Source: Kazachstania africana CBS 2517
Taxonomy: Eukaryota > Ascomycota > Saccharomycetes > Saccharomycetales > Saccharomycetaceae
Reading direction: 5' to 3'
Assembly (NCBI RefSeq): GCF_000304475.1
Contig: NC_018948.1
Span: 310,001-374,000, forward strand
DNA length: 64,000 nt
Shown here: positions 17,873-28,407 of the stretch, piece by piece
How positions within the stretch are numbered: position 1 is the stretch's first letter
Layout of the letters: every line of letters begins with the position of its first letter
Translations under genes and position numbers: made by a program
Notes under the pieces: generated by a model
Told to the model about the DNA's origin: nothing
Seen by the model: the letters and a program-made list of their open reading frames with translations, nothing else
Database searches by the model: none

Positions 17873-18939
17873 TAGTCTGTGGGTTGATGCGAATAAATGC
17901 GATGACTTGTCGAGAGATTTTTTCCGCTTTATTATGATTTTTGGTTTTTTTCATTTTTTTTCAGTTACCTTTTTACCGTAAACGAAAACGCCAAGAAATA
18001 AATTTATTACGAGGGTGCAAATTGAAGAAGCAAGACAATAAAAGAGATGTGTTACTCAAGTCAAGTCTACTTGCATAGTGGAAAATTATCGATGATGACT
18101 TGGGGTGAACGGCGCAACCGTATGTGCGTTGATTTCAGGAGTGGTAGTGATAGTAGAGGCCGTAGTAGACAGAAATTCGCACAGTATGTGCATACTGAAT
18201 TGTTCAAGATGCGAAGATCCTGTGTAACCACAACAACCTGAACGATCAGTGTTCATCGAGAATTTGACCATACAATAAGAAACGATGATTAGGTTGATAT
18301 TATACAGTTTTTACCTAACTTGGATCATCTCATCATGCACATACCAGGTAATTCTTAGTAGTTGAATACCACTGGTTCGAGAGCCATCTTCCCACTTCAT
18401 TATTCGCTTTCCCCAATTCCTTGCTGATGGCCATCGTTTCTTCTGCTCAGGATTCTTCTAACAACTGCCGTGGAAATGGAATCTGCAGCGGATATTCCGT
18501 CACGAAGAGAACGGGTCATCGCCGTTTCCTGCCTCTTCGCTTTTTGCTTTGCAAATTTTCTTCACGCTAAATTTGCACTCGAATTGGTGCGAAATTGCAC
18601 CTGGTTAGCTAAACTTGATGCTAATTCAAGATATCGATACACATCCAAGTTGTACGGATTGTGCTGCAAAAGCACTGTGTTTTTGTTATCTTTAGTGCTT
18701 GTTCTCGATGACTACAGCAGCTTTATTTGTTAGTAACTAAAAATTTTCTCTTTAAGGTCTGCTCCGATAAGTAGGGCCCTTCCTTTCCTTTTTTTCTAGC
18801 TCATTCGTAAAAATTGAAAAATTTTGTTTTACCATCTTAAGGTATCTAAGCTGCTATCAATCCATCATTGAGTTCTTTTAATTTTGTTATCTCTAATATA
18901 AACTACACTTAGCACACTACTACTAATAGTAAACACAAG
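17873..18939. other. Divergent promoter region EFM1-ARN1
   Basis: This 1.07 kb gap contains one perfect Aft1-type core, GGGTGCA at 18014-18020 (TGCACCC on the other strand), 142 bp from EFM1 and about 920 bp from ARN1. I found no further canonical YRCACCC site nearer ARN1. Small open frames at 18047-18271 and 18470-18733 have no recognisable content. Confidence 0.5.
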
Positions 18940-20838
18940 ATGGTCTCTAGGTCAAGCTCCGAGATTATTGTCGAGAAAAATACGGCTGCTATCGTAAGCT
19001 CGAAGAAGTCCAGTGATGAAGAACCTATGGATTACAACGAGGTCGATGAAGAACTTCAAAATGTTTTGCAAACAAACAAAAGTATCGTCATCAAAAAGGC
19101 TGAAATTATATCCGCCAGTTACGCTAAATGGTACGAGAAATTAATTTTCTTATTCTGTGCCTTCCTTTGTGGTTATGGTTATGGTTTAGACAGTAACATC
19201 CGTTATATTTATACGGGTTATGCCACTTCTTCATACAGTGAACATTCTTTACTTTCTACTGTTACTGTCATTAATGCTGTGGTTAGCGCCGCTTCCCAAA
19301 TTGTTTACGCTAGGTTATCGGATGCTTTCGGTAGATTCCGTTTATTCGTCGTTGCTATCGTCTTATATTCCATGGGTACTATTATCCAATGTCAAGCTTA
19401 TGACGTCCAAAGATATGCTGCAGGTTCCATTTTTTACAATGCCGGTTACGTCGGTGTCATCCTTGTTTTACTCCTAATTCTTTCAGATATGTCTACTCTA
19501 AGATGGAGACTTTTCTACCAGTTTGTACCAACATGGCCATACATCATCAATACCTGGATTTCCGGTAATATCACTTCTGCTGCAAACCCAATAGAAAATT
19601 GGTCTTGGGATGTCGGTATGTGGGCATTCATTTTCCCACTATCATGTCTTCCAATCCTTGCCTGTATGATTCACATGCAATGGAGAGCCAGAAAGACTCA
19701 AGAATGGAAGGACCTCAAAACTCAAAAGACCTATTATCAACAGCACGGTTTAATGAAATCTTTAGTATCTCTTTTCTGGAAGATTGATATTATTGGTGTC
19801 CTCTTAATGGCCGCTTCTTTAGGTTGTATCTTGGTTCCTTTAACATTAGCAGGTGGTACTTCAAGCAAATGGAGAGATTCTCGTATTATCGGTGTCTTCG
19901 TGTTAGGTTTTGTTTTAATTCCAATCTTCTTTATTTGGGAAAAGAAGTTCGCAACTGATCCAATCGTTCCATACAAATTGGTCAAGGACCGTGGTGTCTG
20001 GGCATCTTTGGGTATCTCCTTCTTAATTGATTTCATCTACTATATGGCCGCTGATTACTTGTACACCGTTTTGATAGTCGCTGTTAATGAATCTGTGAGT
20101 GCCGCTACAAGAATTTCCAGTTTATATTCATTTGTTTCCACGGTTGCCTCGCCATTTGTTTCCTTAGCCCTAACAAGATTCACAAGATTAAAGCCATTCA
20201 TTATTTTTGGTTGTTGTCTATGGTTTCTCGCCATGGGTCTACTTTACCACTTCAGAGGTGGCGCATCCTCCCACTCTGGTATAATTGGTGGTTTGTGTGT
20301 CTGGGGTTTAGGTAGCACTTTCTTCACATACCCAGTTACTGTCTCCGTTCAAGCTGCTGTTTCCCATGAACAGATGGCTACTGTCTCTGCTTTGAATTAT
20401 ACTTTCTACAGAATCGGTTCTGCTGTCGGTGCCGCTGTTTCCGGTGCTATTTGGACACAAAAATTATACAAGAAACTTTTAAGTTTAATGGGTGACGCTA
20501 CATTAGCCACAGCTGCTTATGGATCTCCTTATACTTTTATTGTTACTTACACCTGGGGAACTCCAGAAAGAGAAGCCATGGTGGAAGCATACAGATACAT
20601 CCAAAGATTAGAAACTGTTGTCGCTTTAGTTTTCTGTGTTCCGTTAGTCGCTTTCTCATTATGTCTAAGAGACTCCAGATTAACAGATAATGTTGCACAC
20701 GATGACATGTCTTCAGGCGAATTTATCGATACCAAGTCAGACGATCCATTGGCAGAATTCTTTGTCGGTTTATGGAGACGTGTTACGGGTAAGAAGGAGA
20801 ATAAGACCCAATCTGATGAAAAATCAAGTGTATATTAG
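18940..20838 (+). CDS. ARN1: Siderophore-iron transporter Arn1 (major facilitator, ARN/SIT family)
   Basis: ARN transporters take up iron bound to fungal hydroxamate siderophores (ferrichromes for Arn1) by proton symport. The 632-residue protein has a charged N-tail (1-65) and about 14 membrane helices. The MFS signature ARLSDAFGRFR lies between helices 2 and 3, and the family extracellular loop before the last helix contains YTFIVTYTWGTPERE. Segments such as YGLDSNIRYIYTGYATSSYS and the end region RLETVVALVFCVPLVAFSLC fit Arn1 better than Sit1 or Enb1 as I recall them. Position also matches YHL040C, next to EFM1. The substrate is inferred by orthology. ARN genes move and duplicate often, so Arn2 or Sit1 behaviour remains possible. 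Confidence 0.88.
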   Translation: MVSRSSSEIIVEKNTAAIVSSKKSSDEEPMDYNEVDEELQNVLQTNKSIVIKKAEIISASYAKWYEKLIFLFCAFLCGYGYGLDSNIRYIYTGYATSSYSEHSLLSTVTVINAVVSAASQIVYARLSDAFGRFRLFVVAIVLYSMGTIIQCQAYDVQRYAAGSIFYNAGYVGVILVLLLILSDMSTLRWRLFYQFVPTWPYIINTWISGNITSAANPIENWSWDVGMWAFIFPLSCLPILACMIHMQWRARKTQEWKDLKTQKTYYQQHGLMKSLVSLFWKIDIIGVLLMAASLGCILVPLTLAGGTSSKWRDSRIIGVFVLGFVLIPIFFIWEKKFATDPIVPYKLVKDRGVWASLGISFLIDFIYYMAADYLYTVLIVAVNESVSAATRISSLYSFVSTVASPFVSLALTRFTRLKPFIIFGCCLWFLAMGLLYHFRGGASSHSGIIGGLCVWGLGSTFFTYPVTVSVQAAVSHEQMATVSALNYTFYRIGSAVGAAVSGAIWTQKLYKKLLSLMGDATLATAAYGSPYTFIVTYTWGTPEREAMVEAYRYIQRLETVVALVFCVPLVAFSLCLRDSRLTDNVAHDDMSSGEFIDTKSDDPLAEFFVGLWRRVTGKKENKTQSDEKSSVY

Positions 20839-20981
20839 TTAATAGAGTACCATATAATAATCATGTTCATAATAAATTAATTTTTCATGGTTAATCTCTT
20901 TTATATATATATATGTATGTCGCGAAAAAAAAATACACCTGAGTATATATATTCCTGCTAATAGAATAATGAGATAGAGTA

Positions 20982-22574
20982 ATGGATCAAACGAAGTTTC
21001 CCTCGTTGCTGACAGATCTTCGTTCTTCTAGCAAGGCTCCAATAAGTCAATCCACTTCTCTACCATCACAATGGAAAGCAAATTATACATCATTGATAGA
21101 ACAGCATACAGATCAATTAAACAATTTCATAAGACCGCACGTTAATAAGCTCGATGATACGATAAGTCAGAACGTAATAAATTGCTACAAGATTGGATCT
21201 ACCCTCGGGAGGGGTCAATTTGGTAAGGTGTACAAAGGTGTTGACTTCCATACGGGGAAAGTTGTCGCTATAAAAAAGATGAGTAAGAAACCCATGACTT
21301 CAAAGCTTTATTCGATGAATCAGATAATGAGGCAAATACAGATATGGAAAGTACTGGGAATGTATGATGACTTGAATTCAGAGGAAGTTGTGATGTTGAT
21401 GAACTTGTTCAGAATAAGGTGGGAAGTTTTCGTTTTGAGTTGGTTGAATTATAAGAGGAAATATCAAAAATGTGACTATGTTTTGGAGTTGGTTGAATGC
21501 TTGGACTCTGTAAATAGCATGAATATTTGGATTGTGAATGAGTGGAGCAATTTAGGAGAATTGCTGTGGAAAAGAGAGGACCGAAATGTTGTCATAACTC
21601 AATGGGAAAAAATATGTGGGATAGGATGTAATGTGTCAACATTTGCTGAAAAAGTTTTGAAAGATATCGCTTCTGGCTTAAAATTCTTAGAATCCGTTGG
21701 TTGTATTCATAGAGATATAAAACCTTCCAATATTTTAGTAGATGGGAATAGGAAAATGTTGAAAATTTCAGATTTTGGTTCAAGTTTAATCGTGCCAGAA
21801 TTTTTACCATTTAAAATTGACGAATCTCCAAGTGTTGTTACAAACTGCTTTCGAAACGAACTGAATAAAATAGTTGGTACGCCAGCTTTCATTGCACCTG
21901 AGATTTGTCAGTGTGTTGCGGAATCTGATTCAGATACTTGTGCAATTGATGGGTTCAAGGCAGATATGTGGTCCCTTGGTGTGACTATTTACTGTATTCT
22001 ATACAATGAACTTCCTTTTTATGGGGAAAACGAATTTGATACGTACCATAAGATTACAAATTCAGCGTTGAAAGATAAATTGAATGGTGGCCAATTGAAC
22101 GATTTGGTAATTGGACGTCTGTTAGAGAAGAACCCAGTTGAAAGAATAGGAATAATGGAACTATCTATAATTTTGGGCCTTACAATGGAGCCATTCCAAA
22201 GAGAAATGCCAAAGGTCCCTTTGAAATCAGAAAAGGCTAAACCTTTCAGGACAATATTGAAGAAAATCATGTCTATTGCAGGAACTAAAAGAAAAAGTAA
22301 AGCAAAGATTGCAAAGCAGGAGGTTGTTTCTACGACAAATATAAATACACTCACTGCGGGATCTTTCTCAAGTGCATCATCGTCCAGTGAATCCTCATTG
22401 GAACAGCCCGTCCAAATAACTGAATTTTTGGACTCGTTGGGTTCCCAAGCTGATGTCAACGATAACACTTCGTACATCGACTCGACCGCAAAAGCACATC
22501 CGCATGTAAAACTAACGTCATCTAGAAACATTGTAAATTTTAAAACATATATTCAGGATAGAGAAGGAAATTAG
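20982..22574 (+). CDS. ELM1: Serine/threonine protein kinase Elm1
   Basis: Elm1 acts at the bud neck in septin organisation and the morphogenesis checkpoint, and is one of the kinases that activate Snf1. In this 530-residue protein the kinase domain spans about 70-395: glycine loop GRGQFGKV (76-83), Lys98, catalytic HRDIKPSN (243-250), DFG (264-266) and APE (305-307). The segment GTPAFIAPEICQ and a long insert between the N-lobe strands are typical of the Elm1/Sak1/Tos3 group. The end, NIVNFKTYI, matches the Elm1 C-terminus. The protein is about 110 residues shorter than S. cerevisiae Elm1 (640), mainly in the C-tail. CSE4 follows after ARP9, giving the YKL048C-YKL049C order. Confidence 0.9.
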   Translation: MDQTKFPSLLTDLRSSSKAPISQSTSLPSQWKANYTSLIEQHTDQLNNFIRPHVNKLDDTISQNVINCYKIGSTLGRGQFGKVYKGVDFHTGKVVAIKKMSKKPMTSKLYSMNQIMRQIQIWKVLGMYDDLNSEEVVMLMNLFRIRWEVFVLSWLNYKRKYQKCDYVLELVECLDSVNSMNIWIVNEWSNLGELLWKREDRNVVITQWEKICGIGCNVSTFAEKVLKDIASGLKFLESVGCIHRDIKPSNILVDGNRKMLKISDFGSSLIVPEFLPFKIDESPSVVTNCFRNELNKIVGTPAFIAPEICQCVAESDSDTCAIDGFKADMWSLGVTIYCILYNELPFYGENEFDTYHKITNSALKDKLNGGQLNDLVIGRLLEKNPVERIGIMELSIILGLTMEPFQREMPKVPLKSEKAKPFRTILKKIMSIAGTKRKSKAKIAKQEVVSTTNINTLTAGSFSSASSSSESSLEQPVQITEFLDSLGSQADVNDNTSYIDSTAKAHPHVKLTSSRNIVNFKTYIQDREGN

Positions 22575-22643
22575 TGAATATCTGAAATAGAACGATTGAT
22601 AATATTCTAAAAGAAAAAAAATATTATATATATTTACACATAT

Positions 22644-24023
22644 TTATAATTCAACATTCCAAAGACAGCTTGGACCAAATTCGTTATATTTTTCCCTCGT
22701 TATGTAGAACGCATCCCTAGAATGGGTAAAGATTTGTTTAGAGACCACCTGCGCACCAAGGAAAGCTATTTCTGCATAACCTTGCTTTTTCCATTCCGGA
22801 AAGTATTCAGGATACTTTGCCAGTCTAATAATTGATGGAATTTGTGTGTACTCTACATTCTGAACATATGTACTGGCAACTTTGTTTTTCCTTTTGGAAG
22901 CTGGCAGGGCATCAAAAGCTTCCTGTTCTCTTTTTGCTCTTTCTTCTTCTGGCTCGGTCACCAAATGATCTTTGAGTAGCTGTGCAAGTAACCCTTCTTT
23001 GAAGCCATTAATGGATGAAGTACCGCCGAGAATAACAATATTTTCCCAAATTTGTTTCACTCTATTGATGTCATCAACCTGATTTAATATGAGTCCAACT
23101 CTCTTGGAGATTTTGGAAATTAGGTCGTGGCAGCCTTGGAATCTTTCTTTTCCAACGCTTATATTTTGTTTAGTCGTAGGATCCCAAAATGAGTTTGTCT
23201 CCATATCTACATTTGGTAAATTTTTCTCCTTTTTCTTACGATCTCTTTCTTCCAAGAATTCTCTGGTGTCACGACCACTCGTGATTATATCTGCAACATT
23301 AATTGTATCATCTTCCTCATCCAAAGCTTCATTTACCAGGTCGGAGTTCTTTTGCAGCATGTCATCACTCAAAACCTCGAAGATTTCAGATGATTTTAAA
23401 TGTTCGATTTGTTCTTTTGTTAAATTGGGTAAAATCTTGGCTAAGTTTTCAGTAACGAAGTCTCCACCATTTGGTATAGAAGATGCTAAGTGGTTCAATG
23501 GAGTGTAATCAACTATAGGGATGATATCGGTATGTTCTTTGCCAATATCGATAACGCAACAGTTTTGTAAGGAAACCATTGAGTATGAGGCTGCTAGCGA
23601 TGATGGGAGTAATAATAAGTTGTTGACATTCAACGATTCGAATACAAATTGTGTTATCCGTTCGAGTTGTGATTGTGACCATGAATAGTGGGTAACCAAT
23701 ATTATTGGAATGTTAGACAATTCACCATCGAATGCATGTGGATTTTCTTTAGATTTACGAGATAGAATAGACCCGTAAATCAACTTCAGGTACTGTAAAA
23801 AGGCGTCTAAATCTTTAATTCTACCTTGCTGGATTGGATTTATTTCTTCTGTTGTCTCTGTAGCTTCTGAGTAATAGTTACCAGAGATTTTGTCTCTAAA
23901 TATGCGCGTTGGAATGTTGTATTCTGGAACGGCAAAAGTCTCATCATTCAGACCGAATTGAACGAGAGTATTCTGAGATTTTGGGTATATGATCAGTATA
24001 CTATCTAACCTGAAGGGTGCCAT
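22644..24023 (-). CDS. ARP9: Actin-related protein Arp9 (SWI/SNF and RSC subunit)
   Basis: Arp9 pairs with Arp7 on the HSA domain of Swi2/Snf2 and Sth1 in the chromatin remodellers SWI/SNF and RSC. The 459-residue product keeps a degenerate actin fold: [20 protein letters not shown] at the start, [19 protein letters not shown] in the middle and [18 protein letters not shown] near the end. The frame continues 37 codons upstream to a GTG but without an ATG, so the start is the ATG at 24023, where the family begins. It ends PSCLWNVEL, like the S. cerevisiae protein. In S. cerevisiae, ARP9 is on chromosome XIII beside EIS1; here it sits between ELM1 and CSE4, which are chromosome XI genes there. 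Confidence 0.95.
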   Translation of the reverse strand: MAPFRLDSILIIYPKSQNTLVQFGLNDETFAVPEYNIPTRIFRDKISGNYYSEATETTEEINPIQQGRIKDLDAFLQYLKLIYGSILSRKSKENPHAFDGELSNIPIILVTHYSWSQSQLERITQFVFESLNVNNLLLLPSSLAASYSMVSLQNCCVIDIGKEHTDIIPIVDYTPLNHLASSIPNGGDFVTENLAKILPNLTKEQIEHLKSSEIFEVLSDDMLQKNSDLVNEALDEEDDTINVADIITSGRDTREFLEERDRKKKEKNLPNVDMETNSFWDPTTKQNISVGKERFQGCHDLISKISKRVGLILNQVDDINRVKQIWENIVILGGTSSINGFKEGLLAQLLKDHLVTEPEEERAKREQEAFDALPASKRKNKVASTYVQNVEYTQIPSIIRLAKYPEYFPEWKKQGYAEIAFLGAQVVSKQIFTHSRDAFYITREKYNEFGPSCLWNVEL

Positions 24024-24151
24024 TTGCTGATATGTGTTCCTAATTAGTTTTGACTTCTTAACTGTAGTATATGTTTTCCAAAGAGTTTTATTTTTCTTTA
24101 CACTGTACACTTCGCTGGAAAAAAATCGAATCACCGTTCAGGATGATGTTT

Positions 24152-24157
24152 ACGCGT
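24152..24157. promoter_or_regulatory. MCB box in the ARP9-CSE4 divergent promoter
   Basis: ACGCGT, inside the palindrome TACGCGTA, is the MluI cell-cycle box bound by MBF at G1/S. It lies 77 bp before CSE4 and about 129 bp before ARP9. Centromeric histone supply is tied to the cell cycle, so CSE4 is the more likely target; a single site gives only moderate support. Confidence 0.4.
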
Positions 24158-24233
24158 ATATATTGATATATATATAAACAACTAAGAAATCTAAAGCTGA
24201 TGGGTGATGGTGATGGAAGAGCAGTGAGTAGCG

Positions 24234-24881
24234 ATGCAGAGTCAGCAATGGGAGCAGTCGAATGTGAATAGAGGTTTGCTCGAGGAGCAAGAGTTGATCA
24301 ATGAGAGGGCGAATTTGTTATTACAGAGGACGAGAGAACGGAGGAATCTGTTGTTGCAAGGTACGGGAGAGCATGGGAATTTACTGTTACAAGGTACAAC
24401 AGATTTGTTGCCCCGTTCAGAGGATAGAAGGCGATATGAGCATGTGGATATGGATATAATTGGTGACGAGAAGGGGATGAACAACAAGGAGAAGAAGAAG
24501 AAGAAGAAGAAGAAGAAGAGACATGAGAAAAAGATCGAATCGAAGATTAGGAAAATTCAAAAAGAAAGAAGTAAAGAGAAGAAGTATACCCCAAGTAGTT
24601 TGGCATTGTATGAAATTAGAAAGTATCAGGGATCGACAGACTTACTAATATCAAAGATACCCTTTGCGAGACTTGTGAAGGAAGTCAGCGATGAGTTTAC
24701 GTATCGAGACGAGAACCTTCACTGGCAATCTATGGCGATCGTAGCATTACAAGAGGCGAGCGAAGCTTACTTGGTGGGGCTATTGGAACATGCAAATTTA
24801 CTAGCCCTACATGCTAAAAGGGTTACACTCATGAAAAAAGACGTACAACTGGCACGAAGAATCAGAGGTCAATTTATATAG
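24234..24881 (+). CDS. CSE4: Centromeric histone H3 variant Cse4 (CENP-A)
   Basis: Cse4 replaces H3 in the centromeric nucleosome and founds the kinetochore. The 215-residue protein has a variable N-tail and a histone fold (about 118-215) that is almost unchanged: [15 protein letters not shown], then [15 protein letters not shown] and ending ARRIRGQFI. The essential N-terminal domain is recognisable (SNVNR at 9-13, ending RRRYE at 65-69) but carries three copies of an 11-residue unit in place of one (separate entry). A run of about nine lysines encoded by AAG repeats follows at residues 87-95, where S. cerevisiae has acidic sequence. The CENP-A targeting region of the fold (loop 1 to helix 2) is intact. 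Divergent from ARP9. Confidence 0.97.
   Translation: MQSQQWEQSNVNRGLLEEQELINERANLLLQRTRERRNLLLQGTGEHGNLLLQGTTDLLPRSEDRRRYEHVDMDIIGDEKGMNNKEKKKKKKKKKRHEKKIESKIRKIQKERSKEKKYTPSSLALYEIRKYQGSTDLLISKIPFARLVKEVSDEFTYRDENLHWQSMAIVALQEASEAYLVGLLEHANLLALHAKRVTLMKKDVQLARRIRGQFI
24309..24407 (+). repeat. Three tandem 33-bp units in the CSE4 N-tail
   Basis: Residues 26-36, 37-47 and 48-58 are three copies of an 11-residue unit with core NLLLQ-(R/G)-T ([33 protein letters not shown]). The DNA copies have drifted at synonymous sites, so the expansion is not recent. Only one such segment is present in S. cerevisiae Cse4, inside its essential N-terminal domain. A second low-complexity run, AAG trinucleotides, lies at about 24492-24518. 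Confidence 0.85.
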
Positions 24882-25089
24882 AGAGAGGTCGGGTCGTGAT
24901 GATTATTATGATCTGATCAAAGGGAAAAATTTCAAAAGTTAATGAATCCAAACATCATAAAGGGTGTTAGGCCTTAAAGGGAATGTAAACGTTTTACTTT
25001 TTTATTTTTGCATTATTTAAACTACATGGTGTATAATTCTATTCTTTTCGATATCTACAATGTTAATATATTCAGGCTAAATTTTGAAT

Positions 25090-27192
25090 ATGTCTTTGGT
25101 TTGTGCTGTCAAAAACGAGGAAAATATTGACATTCTTAGAAACACAGTGAAAGGTCGGCAATCGACCCTAACCACGACGACAACTACTAAGAAAACGACC
25201 ATTACTACTTCCAGAGTCACGCCACAGAAATGTGAGCCTCGTGTCATTGAAGAATTCGACTATGATGAGAGTGTTCCAAGGTCGCTAATGCCAGACGGGA
25301 AAAATGCCCTGAGTAAAGAGGCAATCTACAAGTCCAAGTTGAAACATGGCATTTTCTACTCCCCTAATAGGCCAAGTAAAGGTGTTAGTAGTGCTAAGTA
25401 CGCTTCAGGTGTCGCTGCAGTCTTGGCTGAAAGGAACCCTGTGGAAATAAAGGCTTATCAAAGAAACGAAGTTGACCCTGTCGCTCTACAAACAGCAACC
25501 TATTTGACCAACAAGTTTAGAACAACAAAGGATACAAACAAGTTAATTAAGCAAGGTTCTTGGCATACTGATCAAGATGATAGATTGAGAATGTATGCTT
25601 GGAAATCATCTAGGAGAGCTGTAGATCTGCCTCAAAAAGAAGATGAGGATTATTACGACGTAGAAGGTATGCTTTTGAAGAATAGAATGAACTACTCCAA
25701 GGTTTTGAGTTCTGCAGAGGATAGAGCAGGGGATCGGATTGAAGAACGGTATACTACGGTGCCAAAAGTGTCTCCTGCTGTTAAACGTAGCTATTCGATG
25801 AATGCAGCAAACTCCGTCTTTAGGACTCAAAATTACGAAAGCAAACATGATTTAGATTTGCAAAGGCAGAAAGTGGAGATTGCCAAATTGATGGCTTCTG
25901 AGAAGGTTATGAAACAGGCACGTGCCAGAGCAGCTTATGAATTAAATAAGATCGCTATAGAAGATCCAGATGAAATGATCTTTGGTAATATGGATTACAA
26001 TAGACATGCTGTCGTTGTTGCTCAGAGACATTTGTCAAAAGAGAGAACGGCGGAAGAGAAATTCAAAATTCAGCATCAAGATGAATTGTATATGGGTAAA
26101 GGTCTCTGGGTAAAGAACAAAGAAATTGATAATACTGCAAGGACTTTTGTCAGGCCAATTCTAACTGAGGTTGATGCAAGAGTGGAAGAACAAAGAGAAA
26201 CTGATCGAGTATTGTATGAGAGACACAGTAAGCAGGTACGGGATTGGGAAGATTGGAGAGCGCTTCAGAATCTAAGAGTATCGAATGACGGCAGATTGAT
26301 CAATTCTAGTAGAAGGAAGAATACCAGAATGTTGAATACTCGGGAAAAGGTTGCTGTCAGAAAGTATAATGAAATGGTTGCCAGTAAAGAAAGGGAGTTG
26401 CAACTAAAAACAGATGAATTAAATGCACTAATCGAAGAGAGACGTACCTTAGAAGATACTTTGGATTCTAATTTGCAAATGTATGAGAAGAAGCAAAGTC
26501 AAGAGTTTGAAGAGTGGATGAAAATAACAGAGAATGATATTTTTGCAATTCGTGAAGAAGAAGAGGCGGTATTGACGCCTTACCGTAATGACGTTAAGAC
26601 AGCTGAGCAAGACGGTATCAATTTGAAACAAGAACAAACGGAAATTGAAAATGACATTAAAGCGTTGGAGGGAGAGCAAATGAGTATTGCAAATGAGAAG
26701 GAGTTGGAAAGTTTGCAGAAGAAGTTGATGGTGGTTCAACGTAAGGTTGAACTCAATGAAAACGAACGTGAATTAAAGAGGGAAAAGTTGAACTTGCTAG
26801 AATCCTTTAGAAAGGAACACAAGCCAAACTCTCTCGAGGAGGAAGCAGAGCTGAAAAACTCCCTTGGTCTTTCAATGGGTTCGACTGGGTACCTTCAAGA
26901 TTTGAAAAAGGATGAACATTTAAGACCAGCACTAATGTCAGACGGTGCTACTCCTGGTGCATCCGCTAGGTCAGTAACTGGGGTTAGTGGTGTCATGGAA
27001 CCAGATCCAGCAGTAGCCAACATCAGTCCAGTGACGCCCCACTCAACACCAAGAAATGCAGTTAATCTGAAAGAAAAACCCATCTCCAATGTAGATACAG
27101 TAGTTGAAGATGGTATTACAGAGTCTACACCGTCTTTTAGTGGATTTTCAGAAAGTTCGAAGAAGGAAGGGTTTTTTAAGGAAGTTTTTTAG
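25090..27192 (+). CDS. EIS1: Eisosome-associated coiled-coil protein (Eis1/YKL050C family)
   Basis: Eis1 is a large coiled-coil protein of eisosomes, the plasma-membrane furrows built by Pil1/Lsp1; its ohnolog YKL050C is little studied. The 700-residue product starts MSLVCAVKN, similar to Eis1. It has a conserved N-terminal patch (LSKEAIYKSKLKHGIFYSP, about 77-95), a long charged coiled coil (about 425-600) and ends near FSGFSESSKK, matching the family tail. It is shorter than Eis1 (843). I start at the ATG at 25090; the open frame also includes a TTG two codons upstream. One family member lies at this locus, so it is the positional ortholog of both EIS1 and YKL050C. Confidence 0.88.
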   Translation: MSLVCAVKNEENIDILRNTVKGRQSTLTTTTTTKKTTITTSRVTPQKCEPRVIEEFDYDESVPRSLMPDGKNALSKEAIYKSKLKHGIFYSPNRPSKGVSSAKYASGVAAVLAERNPVEIKAYQRNEVDPVALQTATYLTNKFRTTKDTNKLIKQGSWHTDQDDRLRMYAWKSSRRAVDLPQKEDEDYYDVEGMLLKNRMNYSKVLSSAEDRAGDRIEERYTTVPKVSPAVKRSYSMNAANSVFRTQNYESKHDLDLQRQKVEIAKLMASEKVMKQARARAAYELNKIAIEDPDEMIFGNMDYNRHAVVVAQRHLSKERTAEEKFKIQHQDELYMGKGLWVKNKEIDNTARTFVRPILTEVDARVEEQRETDRVLYERHSKQVRDWEDWRALQNLRVSNDGRLINSSRRKNTRMLNTREKVAVRKYNEMVASKERELQLKTDELNALIEERRTLEDTLDSNLQMYEKKQSQEFEEWMKITENDIFAIREEEEAVLTPYRNDVKTAEQDGINLKQEQTEIENDIKALEGEQMSIANEKELESLQKKLMVVQRKVELNENERELKREKLNLLESFRKEHKPNSLEEEAELKNSLGLSMGSTGYLQDLKKDEHLRPALMSDGATPGASARSVTGVSGVMEPDPAVANISPVTPHSTPRNAVNLKEKPISNVDTVVEDGITESTPSFSGFSESSKKEGFFKEVF

Positions 27193-27285
27193 TTATTTAA
27201 TTATTAATATTTAGTACCCGAGAAAAATATATTACAATGTTACGTAAATATTAGGACCATTTTATATCGAATAATCGTCGTGGAA

Positions 27286-28197
27286 TTATACATTTTCGAC
27301 CTCTTTCCGTTGCAAATCATCAGAAGACTTCTTCATCCTCTTGTATTGGTTCTGTTCAAATTTGTAGTAACCTCCATAAGCTTGTAAAAGAGGCCAATAT
27401 TTTGATTTCTTCCATAGGGAGCCAAGGTAGAAATCTACTGAGATGATTATAAAGAAGATACCTAACCAGAATGCCAGAAGCCATTCAAAACATGCACTCT
27501 TTGAATTATCTGACAGAGCACCAAACATGATTGCCCAAACAACGGCGGCAATGAGCCAGAATGTCTTGAAACATGCACTTATGGTAAATTTGTTCCAGTA
27601 GTGACCTTTCCAAACATTCCATTTTATATCCTTTTCATCGTAGTATTCTCCAGGTGGTAAGCCGTTCTTGTAATGAATGAAACCATAATGTCTACCCATG
27701 ATGAAATATTCTGCCGCTAAACAGCAACCTGCTAAGAACATAAATATGACGAAAACACACACCATGGCGGTATGCACTGTGTGGAAGAGAGCCGTACTGA
27801 ATATGGTACAAAATAGTAAACCCAGTTCACCAATGCAACCGAAGACAATTGCTGCAAAGATGAGATTTCTCTCATCGACAGTAAACCAAGGGTTCATCCA
27901 AAAGAAGTGTCTCTGTAAGAATTCTAATATTAGACATATTACAAATCCAATTCCTTGCCAAGCAGAACAAGCAATGAACAAGGGTCTTAGGTTTGTGGCA
28001 CCAATGTCTGATATATAAACTGGGAATTGATCTGTGTGCATGAACCAATAGATCGGATGACCTTGTGCAGCCCAACAGATTAACATGGTGATCAACATCC
28101 CATACCAAGGTATGAATGCGATCCATGGTACCAGGAAACAGTAATTTCCAGGTTTCTGAAACATTATTTTCTTGTTACGTACATGATTTATGCTCAT
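27286..28197 (-). CDS. SFK1: Membrane protein Sfk1 (Frag1/DRAM/Sfk1 family)
   Basis: Sfk1 is a plasma-membrane protein that helps the PI 4-kinase Stt4 and affects phospholipid asymmetry. The 303-residue protein has six predicted membrane helices; the Frag1/DRAM/Sfk1 signature is visible in GHPIYWFMHTDQFPVYISDI and ATNLRPLFIACSAWQGIG. The tail is short and charged (ending KRMKKSSDDLQRKEVENV), shorter than in S. cerevisiae (about 353). An internal Met at 28164 starts nearer the first hydrophobic helix and could be the true start. The gene is between EIS1/YKL050C and ASK1, the chromosome XI order (YKL051W), and convergent with EIS1. Confidence 0.92.
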   Translation of the reverse strand: MSINHVRNKKIMFQKPGNYCFLVPWIAFIPWYGMLITMLICWAAQGHPIYWFMHTDQFPVYISDIGATNLRPLFIACSAWQGIGFVICLILEFLQRHFFWMNPWFTVDERNLIFAAIVFGCIGELGLLFCTIFSTALFHTVHTAMVCVFVIFMFLAGCCLAAEYFIMGRHYGFIHYKNGLPPGEYYDEKDIKWNVWKGHYWNKFTISACFKTFWLIAAVVWAIMFGALSDNSKSACFEWLLAFWLGIFFIIISVDFYLGSLWKKSKYWPLLQAYGGYYKFEQNQYKRMKKSSDDLQRKEVENV

Positions 28198-28407
28198 TGC
28201 ATGATTTTGACTATGTAAGCTTATATATGACTTAAAAGGGGCGGCCGGTGACCTTTTAATAAGTTCTTTGTCAGATTAAGGGATTTACAGTGATGATAAT
28301 TTGAAGCGATCGCTTTCCAATTAACTTGTTAATTTTTTACATAAATCGCGATTAGTTGAAAAAAGATCAGTATTAATTGGTAACAAACAAAGGAAAACGA
28401 CGTGGCA

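Noticed and set aside
18470..18733. 87-codon frame upstream of ARN1
   Set aside because: No recognisable domain, lies in the ARN1 promoter region, and has no equivalent between EFM1 and ARN1 in S. cerevisiae.
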